Origin: Mycolicibacterium sp. CR10
GTDB lineage: Bacteria > Actinomycetota > Actinomycetes > Mycobacteriales > Mycobacteriaceae
NCBI RefSeq assembly: GCF_005222675.1
Contig: NZ_STGE01000019.1
Span: forward strand, 1 to 64,000
DNA: 64,000 nucleotides
Reading direction: 5' to 3'
In this document: one piece after another, positions 19,451 through 29,191 of the stretch
How positions within the stretch are numbered: the stretch's first letter is position 1
How the letters are laid out: each line of letters begins with the position of its first letter
The notes under the pieces: model-generated
What the model was told of the DNA's origin: nothing
The model's database searches: none
The model's input: the letters and a program-made list of their open reading frames with translations, nothing else
Program-made: the position numbers and the translations under genes

Positions 19451-20107
19451 TCATCGCGGGGGGCCTGAGCCGGTTGCGGTCTCGGCGGCAAGGCGACGGA
19501 CCACCGGTTCGAGATCCTCGGCGAGCAGCGCCCGCAGGAACACCGCGGCGACGCGATGCGAGCGGTCCAAGACGATGGTGGACGGGATAACGGTGGTGGG
19601 ATACCTCGCGCCCAAGGCGATCATCGTGCGCATCGGTGGGTCGTAGATCGACGGGAAGGTGACCTTGCGATCGACGATGAAGTCAACCGCAGCTTGGCGA
19701 TTGTTATCGCGAACGTCGATGCCCAGGAAGGCGACTCCCTCATTCCGGGTCGCGTCGTACACCCTTTGCAATTCCGGCATCTCGGTGCGACAGGGGCCGC
19801 ACCACTGACCCCACACGTTGATCACCACCACCTGCTCGGCGAAGTCATCAAGTGACAACGTGCGGTTGGGGTCCATCAGGTCGGGTCCGCGTATCGGCCC
19901 CGGGCGACCACGACTCTGCGGCGGATCGTAGAAGATGTCGACCTGCCCGCCCGGCGATATGAACTCGAACGTGCCACCCTGCGCGACGGCGTCATCTCCG
20001 CTGGAGCACCCAGACACCGCGGCGCCGAACAGTACCGCGCTCAGACCCGCGGCGATGCCACGCCGTATCACCAGTGACCAACGTGTCGGGGTCGCCGCCG
20101 TCGCCAA
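19451..20107 (-). CDS. TlpA/ResA-like thiol-disulfide lipoprotein
   Basis: The 218-residue product has a lipoprotein signal (AAVSGCSSG) and a thioredoxin fold with the active site WGQWCGPC at about residue 100, followed by TFPSIYDPP and the cis-Pro region TTVIPSTIVLD. Proteins of this type keep apocytochrome c or the CuA/CuB assembly Cys reduced outside the membrane. It lies upstream of ctaG on the same strand and downstream of the perfect dyad at 20362-20380, fitting a two-gene assembly operon. Confidence 0.92.
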   Translation of the reverse strand: MATAATPTRWSLVIRRGIAAGLSAVLFGAAVSGCSSGDDAVAQGGTFEFISPGGQVDIFYDPPQSRGRPGPIRGPDLMDPNRTLSLDDFAEQVVVINVWGQWCGPCRTEMPELQRVYDATRNEGVAFLGIDVRDNNRQAAVDFIVDRKVTFPSIYDPPMRTMIALGARYPTTVIPSTIVLDRSHRVAAVFLRALLAEDLEPVVRRLAAETATGSGPPR

Positions 20108-20361
20108 CGCTCAATGCCCATGTCCAGCCTCGCCGGCGACGTTCGGGGCGCATCGGTGAGTCGAAGAGTCATTTCAAGTGCCACTTACCCGGAGCTTTCT
20201 GCGGTACCCAACGCCGGCTTGAAGACGCGCGACGTATTGCGTGACCTGTGGCATCGACCCGACGACCTCCTTGACTGGACGTTCGGCGCCGGCGCCGCGG
20301 CTGCTCGGGCGAGCAATGGCGGCGGCCCTGCAGCCAGAGAGCCGGGTCCGCACGGCACGTT

Positions 20362-20380
20362 CTACGTAGAGACTACGTAG
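20362..20380 (-). promoter_or_regulatory. perfect BlaI-type dyad (CTACGTA-N5-TACGTAG)
   Basis: The sequence CTACGTA-gagac-TACGTAG is a perfect inverted repeat and the best example of the motif in the window. It lies between the ctaE operon end and the TlpA-like gene, about 255 bases before the latter's start, with no other minus-strand gene in between. Confidence 0.7.
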
Positions 20381-20446
20381 AATGTAGCGCAACGACGTAA
20401 CCGCGGAAACGGGACGACATCGATGAGGCGCCACTCGCCGTGCAGT

Positions 20447-21429
<983 letters not shown>

Positions 21430-21463
21430 CTACTGAGTCGCTACCTACTATCTCACATAGTAG
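21430..21463 (-). promoter_or_regulatory. tandem BlaI-type dyads upstream of ctaE
   Basis: CTACTAT-ctcac-ATAGTAG (21445-21463) is a perfect dyad. A weaker overlapping site, CTACTGA-gtcgc-TACCTAC, covers 21430-21448. They lie 34-67 bases before the ctaE start, in promoter position. Confidence 0.7.
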
Positions 21464-21638
21464 TTGCACGATAGTTTCGGCGTTGGGTGCCGTGGTGCGA
21501 TTCGACCGGAACATTCAGCGGGAGTGCGTTTTTGAGCCGCGCCTGGTGCGACGGAGCACGCGCGAGGGGCGCGTAAGGCCGATGAGCATCGCCGTGGGCG
21601 TGGACATTGACCGCGGTTACTCGTAATCTTTCCGTGAC

Positions 21639-21657
21639 CTACGTAGCTAGACCATAG
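21639..21657 (+). promoter_or_regulatory. BlaI-type dyad abutting the NlpC/P60 gene start
   Basis: CTACGTA-gctag-ACCATAG has a perfect left arm and 4 of 7 matches on the right. Its last base touches the ATG at 21658, so repressor binding would cover the promoter of a leaderless or short-leader transcript. Confidence 0.5.
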
Positions 21658-22782
21658 ATGTCCCTGCGGTGTAAGGACTGTGTTTTGAGGATGAACCGCC
21701 CTGCCGCGGTATGCCGATCTGCGGGTGCTCTCGTCGTGGCGATCGTGCTGGCACTGACTCTCGGCAACTCGGCGGGCATTGGGTGGGCCGACCCGGCTGC
21801 CGACGCCTTGGCTCGATTGACGGAGCTCTCTCGAGAGGCCGAGCAGACCACGGAAGCGGTGTATTCAGCCGAGCTGGACCTCGAGGCGAAACTCGCGGCG
21901 CAGCGCAGGGCCGAGGATCGTCAACGCGCCGAACTCGAGGCGATGACCGCGGCGCGAGCCGACCTCGGCGAGTATCAGGCAGCTGTGAACCAGGTGGCGG
22001 CCGCGTCGTACATGGGTGGTTCGACCAGCACGATCAGCGCGGCGCTGACCGCGGAGTCTCCGCAACGCCTGCTCGACGAACTCTCGTCGAGCAGGGTGAT
22101 GGCCACTCAGATGTCGGACCGCATCAAGGCCTTTCGCGCCGCGTCGACCCGTGCCGACGACGCAGCGCGCGCCGCGCAGTCGTCGGCGCTGGCAGCTCGT
22201 ACTGCCGCGGAGCAGGCGTCAGCGGTCCGCGCAAGCCTGCAATCGAAGCAGAGTCGGCTGCGAACACAGATCGCCGAAGTAGAGGCGCTATATCGCGCAC
22301 TGACTCCCGATCAACGTGCAGCGCTTGCCGATCCTGGGCCGGTGCCGCCCGCGCCGCCGGTCCCGCCAGCGGCCAACCCGGCCATCATGGCGATGCCCGA
22401 GGCGATACCGCCGGTGGGGCCCGGTCCGTCCAGCTCACCCGAGGGGGCCGCGGTCGTGCAGGCGGCGTTGACCCGTGTGGGTGCGCCCTATTCGTGGGGT
22501 GCGACAGGACCAGATGCCTTCGACTGCTCGGGGCTCATCAAGTGGGCCTTTCTGCAGAACGGCAAATCGCTCCCGCGGTCGAGTCAGGCGCTCGCGGCGG
22601 GCGGACAACCCGTGGCGACGACCGAGGTACAGCCCGGCGACATAGTGACCTTCTACTCGGACGCCTCACACGCGGGTATCTACATCGGCGATGGGAACAT
22701 GGTGCACGCCTCGACGTACGGCACTCCGGTGAAGGTGGCGCCGATCTCGTCGGCGCCGATCTACAACGTGCGCCGCTACTAG
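21658..22782 (+). CDS. NlpC/P60 peptidoglycan hydrolase (RipA-like)
   Basis: A 374-residue secreted protein. It has a signal peptide (to about WADPAAD), a long coiled coil (residues 45-220, Ala/Glu/Arg heptads), a Pro-rich linker, and a C-terminal NlpC/P60 domain with FDCSGLIKW (catalytic Cys), DASHAGIYIG (His) and MVHAS. This is the architecture of RipA, which cuts D-Glu-mDAP bonds during septation. The start is either ATG 21658 or ATG 21691. copC follows 120 bases downstream in the same direction. Confidence 0.92.
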   Translation: MSLRCKDCVLRMNRPAAVCRSAGALVVAIVLALTLGNSAGIGWADPAADALARLTELSREAEQTTEAVYSAELDLEAKLAAQRRAEDRQRAELEAMTAARADLGEYQAAVNQVAAASYMGGSTSTISAALTAESPQRLLDELSSSRVMATQMSDRIKAFRAASTRADDAARAAQSSALAARTAAEQASAVRASLQSKQSRLRTQIAEVEALYRALTPDQRAALADPGPVPPAPPVPPAANPAIMAMPEAIPPVGPGPSSSPEGAAVVQAALTRVGAPYSWGATGPDAFDCSGLIKWAFLQNGKSLPRSSQALAAGGQPVATTEVQPGDIVTFYSDASHAGIYIGDGNMVHASTYGTPVKVAPISSAPIYNVRRY

Positions 22783-22901
22783 CCAGCTACCGTAGCGTTG
22801 CCCGCTTTCCACGGTTTGCAGGGAATGTTCCAGTCGCCGAGTCCGTCGGTACCGGACAGGGTGGCGTGTTGGCGCGGCGGACGCGAAGCTCAAGGAGGAC
22901 T

Positions 22902-23546
22902 GTGAGACTGGCCACGCGCGCCGTCATGACCACACTCATGGCGCTGGCCTTCTGGCTGTCCGGAGTCGGGGTTGCTGCCGCGCACACCTCACTCGTTGGT
23001 TCTGACCCGGCCAAGGACGCGAGCGTAGCGTCCCCATTGACCGCCGTCGTGCTGAACTTCTCCGAGGAGATCAATCCAGCGTTCGCTGACGTCGCCGTCA
23101 CCAGCGCCGATGGTCGTAACTGGGTGTCGGGCTCGGCAAGCGTCGAAGGGCCGCGCCTCACGCTCGCCGTCGGGCCCGAACGACTCACAAACGGCCTATA
23201 CACCGTCAGCTACCGCGTGGTCTCAGCAGATGGCCACCCCGTCTCCGGGTCATACACCTTCACCATCGCCGGCGTCCCCGAACAGCCTTCACCCACAACC
23301 GCGCCAGCCCGTGCAGCACCCAGCACCGCTGAGCCCTCTCCCCCGGCGCCCGCGGCGAAAGCAGGTTCAGACACCAAGGCGTCTGTACTCACAGCAGCCG
23401 GCGCCGGTCTGGCGCTCGGAGGTCTGATCACGTTCTGGCAAAGTAGGCGACACCGCCGGAAGAACGCAGCAGAACACCCCGGATCTGAACCTGGGTCCTC
23501 ACTTAGAGGGCAAGACACATCGCCTCCGTCCGATCGGAGAGACTGA
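22902..23546 (+). CDS. copC: CopC-domain copper resistance protein
   Basis: GTG at 22902 follows AAGGAGG. The 214-residue product has a signal peptide ending AAA-HTSLVGSDPA, so the mature protein would start with His, as in CopC, where the N-terminal His is a Cu(II) ligand. Other conserved parts are VVLNFSEEINPAF, GLYTVSYRVVSADGHPVSG and YTFTI. A Pro/Ala-rich linker and one transmembrane helix (AAGAGLALGGLITFWQ) anchor it, followed by a basic tail. It binds copper outside the membrane. No CopD domain is present. Confidence 0.92.
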   Translation: MRLATRAVMTTLMALAFWLSGVGVAAAHTSLVGSDPAKDASVASPLTAVVLNFSEEINPAFADVAVTSADGRNWVSGSASVEGPRLTLAVGPERLTNGLYTVSYRVVSADGHPVSGSYTFTIAGVPEQPSPTTAPARAAPSTAEPSPPAPAAKAGSDTKASVLTAAGAGLALGGLITFWQSRRHRRKNAAEHPGSEPGSSLRGQDTSPPSDRRD

Positions 23547-23687
23547 CCTCGTAAAGTCGAGCTGGACAACGACCGCGGGCAGATCGTCGACGATCTCGAC
23601 AAAAGAGGCGCCGGCCACTACGTGTCCCACCAAGCCGATCCCCGTGGCCGGCGACTGGAATAGCCGGCTGCGTGTGCACGACGGTGA

Positions 23688-23879
23688 AACCTCACCGCCG
23701 TACTCATCTATCTGGCGGGCGACCCCGGAATCGGCGCCCAGGAAATCCTCGCCGAGGCGGAGTTCACTCGCCCAATCCTCGCTGAGATCACCATCCTCCA
23801 ACGCGAGCGCAGCCCCGACATCCCGCAGTCGCTCTGGCTTATCGGTTGCCTGATCGTCCTGGCCTGCACGGTAGCGTGA
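23688..23879 (+). pseudogene. C-terminal remnant of a membrane-anchored protein
   Basis: One plus-strand frame reads NLTAVLIYLAGDPGIGAQEI, continues with EAEFTRPILAEITI and ends with a transmembrane stretch SLWLIGCLIVLACTVA and a stop. It has good protein character but no start codon and is preceded by an in-frame stop. Another frame just upstream (RLRVHDGETSPP) may be its continuation before a frameshift. I do not recognise the family. Confidence 0.35.
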
Positions 23880-24100
23880 TCTCGCCGGAATCACCTGGGG
23901 CGGTGGCCGCATAAACACCAGCCGCCCAGGAGAAGCCAACAGACCCGTGAACCGTCGGCACGAACCTGACACCGCGCCAGTGATGTCCTGATACGGGTAC
24001 GCGCAATCAAGAAACGAGGCGCCCCAGACGATCCGGGCGCTGACCGCTGCCCTTGCTCGACAGGTTATGCGACAAGCAGGTCTGGACCCGGAAGGCTACC

Positions 24101-24874
24101 GTGGCTTCAGTGAATGCCCCCGACGCCCTAACGGACGACCAGCGGCGGCCGCTGCAGATCGAGATCGTCGTTGTGTTGATGGTGACGTTCGCTCTGAGCG
24201 CCTATACCGCGATCCTGGATCTGATCGACGCGGTGTTGCTTGGCCTGGCGGGGCAGACCGTAGCGCTCAACCCGCGCCGCTCCTCGTTCGACCTCATCGA
24301 TCTCGGCCTTAATCTTGCGACCGTGTTCCAATTGGTCGCTTGGGGCTTTCTCGCGGTATACCTATTGTGGCGCAGTGGATTTGGCCCGGGAGCAATCGGG
24401 TTGGGCCGACCACGGTACCGGCTCGACCTGCTCGGTGGCATCGGGCTCGCGGCCCTCATCGGGCTGCCCGGCCTGGCGCTGTACGTCACCGCCCGCGCAT
24501 TGGGTCTGAGCGCATCGGTAGTGCCCTCGGAACTGAACGACACGTGGTGGCGCATCCCCATCCTCATTTTGGTGTCGTTCGCCAACGCCTGGGCCGAAGA
24601 GATCATCGTGGTGGGTTTTCTGCTCACCCGGCTGCACCAACTGCGGGTCCGCCCGGTCACCGCGCTGGTGCTGTCAAGCCTTTTACGCGGCACCTACCAC
24701 CTGTATCAAGGCTTCAGCGCCGGGCTGGGCAACGTCGTGATGGGTCTTGTATTCGGCTACACGTGGCAGCGCACCGGTCGGCTGTGGCCACTGATCATCG
24801 CCCACGGGGTCATCAACACGGTGGCCTACGTCGGCTATGCCCTGGTCGCGGATCGACTGAACTGGCTGTACTAA
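24101..24874 (+). CDS. CPBP-family intramembrane metalloprotease
   Basis: GTG 24101 lies five bases after GGAAGG; an upstream in-frame start at 24053 lacks a site. The 257-residue protein has about seven transmembrane helices with the CPBP (Abi/CAAX) motifs: AEEIIVVGFLLTRL (the Glu pair), RGTYHLYQG (His) and IIAHGVINT (second His). Family members cleave or chaperone membrane peptides and prenylated proteins. The gene is monocistronic. Its role is unknown. Confidence 0.88.
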   Translation: MASVNAPDALTDDQRRPLQIEIVVVLMVTFALSAYTAILDLIDAVLLGLAGQTVALNPRRSSFDLIDLGLNLATVFQLVAWGFLAVYLLWRSGFGPGAIGLGRPRYRLDLLGGIGLAALIGLPGLALYVTARALGLSASVVPSELNDTWWRIPILILVSFANAWAEEIIVVGFLLTRLHQLRVRPVTALVLSSLLRGTYHLYQGFSAGLGNVVMGLVFGYTWQRTGRLWPLIIAHGVINTVAYVGYALVADRLNWLY

Positions 24875-25441
24875 GTTCACCTGCAACACCCTCCTGGGAC
24901 CCCAGCCCAGACCGACCACCGGCAGCGCGGGCCTCGGGCCCCGGCCCAGGGCTGGCAATCACCAAACGCCATGGTGAAACCCCACGGCAGATCCTTCACC
25001 GCCGGCGGTGATGAAGGGCACCGGCGAGGCCTCCACCGTCACGCTGCCGCGGTCTAGACGGGCCGAGGTCGCCATCAATACCGATCCGAGCCGACGGGCT
25101 CATTGCCTACGTAGCCGTTGCCGCTCAATAACATTGGCGTCCTGATGTGGACACGAGCTCGAAGGACCGCGTCGGCTCAGAGGACTGCAGGAAGGCCTTG
25201 CATGGTCGTGATCTCCCGCTGCGTAGCCCCGATCGATCGCGCCAGCGCGATCGCGCGGGACTAGACATCACACCGTCGAGCTGCGGGCTCTAGTACTCAA
25301 GAATCGTGGGTTACCTGCTTGAGGTCGAGCGGTCGATGGGCTCTGCCACCGCTCTGACGTCTGCGCCAACGTCGCGCAAGGTGAACCCAAGGCTCAAGCC
25401 CCGTGGCACAATGGCGTCGACAAGTAGCTTGAGGGAGTCCA
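24875..25441. other. no gene seen; isolated CTACGTAG half site
   Basis: About 570 bases without a credible reading frame. CTACGTAG at 25107-25114 matches one arm of the recurring dyad, but the second arm is missing. A GC-rich self-complementary run (cgatcgcgcca, gcgcgatcgcg) lies near 25230-25255. Confidence 0.4.
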
Positions 25442-26170
25442 GTGTCGCTGGTGCGTGTCCGGACTGTCGCTGTTGTGGGCGCGACCGCGGTGCTGATGAC
25501 GTCCAGCTGTTCGTGCCAGATCGGCACTTCGATGCCCGAAGGCATTCCACCGCCCGCGGGCGCGCCGGTTCCCTACATTGACTATCCTGCCCGCGGCAGA
25601 CCCGCCGACCAGTTGCGTATCTGGGCTGCACGACGGGCTCCGGCGCTGAATATGCCAACCACCGCGTTGGAGGCATATGCCTATGCGGCCAGGGTCGCGC
25701 ACGTCGAGAACCCCGACTGCCAGCTGGCCTGGACGACGCTGGCGGGGATCGGCATGGTCGAGAGCCGCAACGGCACCTTTCGCGGCGCCACCATCGCCCC
25801 GAACGGGGATGTCACTCCTCCGATTCGTGGTGTGCGCCTTGATGGCTCGAACGGCAATATGCGCATCATCGACAGCGGCGGCGGTACGCCCCCCGGTGAG
25901 CCCGGATTCGCTCAGGCAATGGGGCCTATGCAGTTCATCCCGGAGACCTGGCGGCTGTATGGGGTCGACGCCAACAACGACGGCATCGTCAGTCCCGACA
26001 ATGTCGACGATGCTGCGCTGTCGGCCGCCGGCTATCTGTGCAATCGCGGTGGCGACCTGGCGACGCCAAAGGGGTGGATGAAAGCGCTGCGGGCTTACAA
26101 CCAGTCCGATCCGTACGCCCGCAGCGTGCGAGACTGGGCTACAGCCTATGCCGCCGGCCACTCTCTGTAG
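25442..26170 (+). CDS. lytic transglycosylase-like lipoprotein
   Basis: GTG 25442 starts a 242-residue protein with a lipoprotein-like signal (VLMTSSCSC). The body is a MltB/SLT-type lysozyme fold: LAGIGMVESRNG with the catalytic Glu, GFAQAMGPMQFIPETWRLYG, DGIVSPDNVDDAALSAAGYL, and LRAYNQSDPYARSV. It should cleave peptidoglycan glycan strands outside the membrane. It belongs with the M23, P60 and L,D-transpeptidase genes of this region. No dyad is seen directly before it. Confidence 0.9.
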   Translation: MSLVRVRTVAVVGATAVLMTSSCSCQIGTSMPEGIPPPAGAPVPYIDYPARGRPADQLRIWAARRAPALNMPTTALEAYAYAARVAHVENPDCQLAWTTLAGIGMVESRNGTFRGATIAPNGDVTPPIRGVRLDGSNGNMRIIDSGGGTPPGEPGFAQAMGPMQFIPETWRLYGVDANNDGIVSPDNVDDAALSAAGYLCNRGGDLATPKGWMKALRAYNQSDPYARSVRDWATAYAAGHSL

Positions 26171-26364
26171 CAGCCCGAGGGCGCCGAATCGATGCGCTCG
26201 CGCGCATTCTCGACGCATAGATGTATGGCGGCGACGGGTCGCGCATAGGATCGGAGTGCCATCTGATGAGGCATTCGTACGATCCAGTCGGTGGACTGAA
26301 CCGCTAGTTTGACCCACTCTGCCGACGTTTCCTTGTTATGCCGAAACCGAAAGGGACTAACGAG

Positions 26365-27162
26365 ATGGAGAAGCAGATCATCTGGCGCGGCCTGTTGGCT
26401 GGCGCCGCCGCAGGGGTACTGGCATTCGGGTTCGCGCGGATATTCGCTGCGCCCCAGACCGCACGCGCAATCGAGTACGAAGATGGCGTGCGAGCCGCCC
26501 GGGAGGCAATGGATTCGCCGGGGGGACACGCCGGCCACGGCGAGAATGTCGACCTGTTTACCCGCACAGTGCAGATGAACATCGGCATGGGACTCGGCCT
26601 ACTCGCGTTCAGCGTCGCCATTGGCGCCTTGTTCGCGGTGGTGTTCGCCGTAGCCTATGGTCGTGTCGGCGATGTGTCGGCACGACTGCTGTCGCTCTAC
26701 ATCGCGGGCGGCATGCTGTTGAGCTTGTACGTCGTACCCAACCTAAAATATCCCGCCAACCCGCCAGCGTTGAGTCTCGACCAGACCGTCCGTGAGCGCA
26801 CGCTGCTGTATGTGTTGATGGTGGTGCTGTCGGGGGCGCTCCTGATCGGCGCGGTGGTACTGGCTCGCCGATGGGTGGCCAAGTTGGGTGCCTTTAATGG
26901 CGCGTTGGCCGCCGCCGGCGCCTATGCAACGACGATGGCAATCGTCATGTTCGCGCTGCCAACCATCAACGAAACACCGGCACCGCTGCGCGACGCTACA
27001 GGCGCGATCGTCTATGAGGGCTTTCCCGCCGATGTCCTCTACTATTTCCGGCTTTACGCGCTCGGCACCCAGGTTGTCATTTATACGACGATCGGCCTCG
27101 TGCTCGGCGCGATGATGTCGCGGCTAGTCGCGGAGCGCCAAAAAACGAGCAGCGAACTGTGA
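26365..27162 (+). CDS. cbtA: CbtA-family membrane protein (putative cobalt transport)
   Basis: A 265-residue protein with about six transmembrane helices: IIWRGLLAGAAAGVLAFGFA at the start, a His-containing loop (GGHAGHGENVDL) after helix 1, and a final GTQVVIYTTIGLVLGAMM. This matches the CbtA family, named for cobalamin-linked cobalt uptake. The usual small His-rich partner CbtB was not found next to it and no cobalamin riboswitch is evident upstream. ATG 26365 is preceded by AAAGGGA; ATG 26338 is possible. Confidence 0.82.
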   Translation: MEKQIIWRGLLAGAAAGVLAFGFARIFAAPQTARAIEYEDGVRAAREAMDSPGGHAGHGENVDLFTRTVQMNIGMGLGLLAFSVAIGALFAVVFAVAYGRVGDVSARLLSLYIAGGMLLSLYVVPNLKYPANPPALSLDQTVRERTLLYVLMVVLSGALLIGAVVLARRWVAKLGAFNGALAAAGAYATTMAIVMFALPTINETPAPLRDATGAIVYEGFPADVLYYFRLYALGTQVVIYTTIGLVLGAMMSRLVAERQKTSSEL

Positions 27163-27615
27163 CGCCCGATACCCCGCCTCGGTGGGCATCCAGCCCTATC
27201 CCCTGAGCCGGTTTCGTCAGGTATACAGGTATCTTCTGGTGACCGCGTGTAACGAGCCGGGTCATATGGGTTATGCAAGCGTCCGTCGCTGCCGGGCGGG
27301 TTTTGCCGCCGGGAGGCCAGGTCGGCGTAGATCATTCCACGGCCACGGTTCGCTACGCCAAACCGGATTGCGCCGACTCTTGTTACTTCTCAACATGATT
27401 CGAAGCCCGCTGACTCGGTTGCTGCCCGGCTTGACGTCGGCAGCAAAAGATCCTCTGCGTGGCATCGCGTCGACATCAGTGCTCCGCCTTCGCCCGTCGA
27501 TGTCTGCTGCACTCCTTCCCTCTCGCCGCGGCTCGCCGCTACCGCTGGCACTGGTACACCCCCCTTCTCAGTTGCTGTCCGCAGACACTGGCGACGTGCT
27601 GCCAGGATTGAGACT
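27163..27615. other. no gene seen
   Basis: About 450 bases. The frames on both strands are shadow-like. A short direct repeat (aggtatacaggtatc) lies at 27220-27235, possibly promoter-related. Confidence 0.35.
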
Positions 27616-29160
27616 GTGACCGGCACCCCTCCTGTACCCGAAGATCATCCGTCATCTCAACCGCTGCCCGGAGTTGGAGCCGGCACCGCCGCGATCCTTG
27701 TGTTCACCTCCTCGGCGGCGGTGCTGGTGGTGGAAATCACCGCGCTGCGGTTGCTTGCGCCCTACCTCGGGCTGACCCTGGAGACCAGCACCCTGGTCAT
27801 CGGAATCGCCTTGGCCGCAATTGCCCTTGGGTCCTGGGCGGGCGGCCGGCTTGCCGACCGCGATGATCCGCGCCGCTGGCTGGGAACATCGCTGGGGGTA
27901 TCAGGTGTAGTCGTGGCGTTCACGCCTTCCGCCGTCCGCGCGGCGGCCGAATGGGCACCTGCGACGCTGTTGATAGTCGCGACGCTCACGATTCTGGCAC
28001 CCGGAGCGCTGCTATCGGCGGTGACACCGATGGTGACCAAGCTGCGCCTGATCAAGCTCGCCCAGACCGGCACCATTGTCGGTCAGCTGTCTGGCGTAGG
28101 CACCATGGGTGCCATCGCCGGCACCGTGCTTACCGGATTTGTCTTCGTATCGCGGATGCCAGTCAGCGTGATACTCATCGGCCTCGGATCGATACTGGTA
28201 CTCGGCGGCATCGTTGTGGAGTCGCGCATGCGCCGACGGAACACCTTAAGCGCCATCGTAATAACGCTTGCAACCGTCGGCGCGGGCCTCGCTGGCTATG
28301 TCGCACCCGGCGGCTGCGACGTGGAAACCAAATACCATTGCGCCCGCGTCATCGCCGACCCGGAGCGAGACAGCGGCCGAACCCTCATGCTCGATGGCGC
28401 GCGCCACTCGTACATAGACCTCCAAGATCCGGCTCTCCTGCAATTCATCTACGTGCGCGCCTTCGCTTCCGTCGTCGACGCATCCTTCCCCTCCAAGAAG
28501 GCTTTGGAGGCGTACCACCTTGGTGGGGGCGGCCTCACCTTCCCGCGGTACCTTGCTGCGACGCGGCCAGGAAGCCACAACGTGGTGTCCGAAATCGACG
28601 GTGGCGTGGTGCGCATAGACCGAGACGAACTCGGATCGGCTTCCGAGGCTGGCATTGAGGTACGCGTCGAGGACGGCAGACTGGGCCTTGCGCGGCTCGA
28701 TGACGACAGCCGTGATCTGATCGTCGGCGACGCCTTTGGCGGCGTGAGCGTGCCGTGGCATCTGACGACTGTGGAGTCGCTGACAGACATACGTCGAGTC
28801 CTCAAAAAGGACGGTGTGTACGTTGCTAATCTCATCGATTACGGCGAGCTGGCGTTCGCGCGTGCCGAAGTCTCAACACTCACAAAGGTTTTCGACTACG
28901 TCATAGTCGCCGCCGAGGCCGGCGACGTCGGCGTCGATACCGCGGCGACACCCGATGGTGGCAACCTGGTCGTGCTCGCTTCCGATCGACCAGTTGACCC
29001 GGGCGCGCTTCAGCGCGTTCTGAACACCCGCAAGACCGGGTGGACGATCACTGCCGGCGAAGATCTCCGCAAGTGGATCGGCGACGCGCGAGTTCTGACA
29101 GACGACTACGCTCCCGTCGATCAGCTTCTCGATCCCTACCGTCGACAGAGCGGCGAGTGA
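27616..29160 (+). CDS. membrane-fused spermidine synthase-like protein
   Basis: A 514-residue protein. The N-terminal half has six or seven transmembrane helices (VLVVEITALRLLAPYLGLTL, GSWAGGRLADR). The C-terminal half is an aminopropyltransferase/methyltransferase fold with LGGGGLTFPRYL (S-adenosyl-type glycine loop), EIDGGVVRI, DSRDLIVGDAFGG and VLTDDYAPVDQL. Such fusions are common in actinobacteria and their substrates are unclear. It starts at GTG 27616. It stands alone between cbtA and the L,D-transpeptidase. Confidence 0.88.
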   Translation: MTGTPPVPEDHPSSQPLPGVGAGTAAILVFTSSAAVLVVEITALRLLAPYLGLTLETSTLVIGIALAAIALGSWAGGRLADRDDPRRWLGTSLGVSGVVVAFTPSAVRAAAEWAPATLLIVATLTILAPGALLSAVTPMVTKLRLIKLAQTGTIVGQLSGVGTMGAIAGTVLTGFVFVSRMPVSVILIGLGSILVLGGIVVESRMRRRNTLSAIVITLATVGAGLAGYVAPGGCDVETKYHCARVIADPERDSGRTLMLDGARHSYIDLQDPALLQFIYVRAFASVVDASFPSKKALEAYHLGGGGLTFPRYLAATRPGSHNVVSEIDGGVVRIDRDELGSASEAGIEVRVEDGRLGLARLDDDSRDLIVGDAFGGVSVPWHLTTVESLTDIRRVLKKDGVYVANLIDYGELAFARAEVSTLTKVFDYVIVAAEAGDVGVDTAATPDGGNLVVLASDRPVDPGALQRVLNTRKTGWTITAGEDLRKWIGDARVLTDDYAPVDQLLDPYRRQSGE

Positions 29161-29191
29161 CTTGTCATGCTCGGCCTCGATCGAACACTGA

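Noticed and set aside
21711..22782. long plus-strand frame through the NlpC/P60 gene leading into copC
   Set aside because: Only the part after 22902 encodes CopC. The part before is the wrong frame of the P60 gene.
22774..22797. CGCTAC...GTAGCG inverted repeat at the end of the P60 gene as another BlaI dyad
   Set aside because: The arms are 12 bases apart and the register does not fit the 7-5-7 plan. It overlaps the stop codon and has no T run for a terminator.
27182..27619. 145-codon plus-strand frame upstream of the spermidine-synthase-like gene
   Set aside because: Composition is non-natural (runs of Arg, Leu, Ser, Pro), with no start site support.
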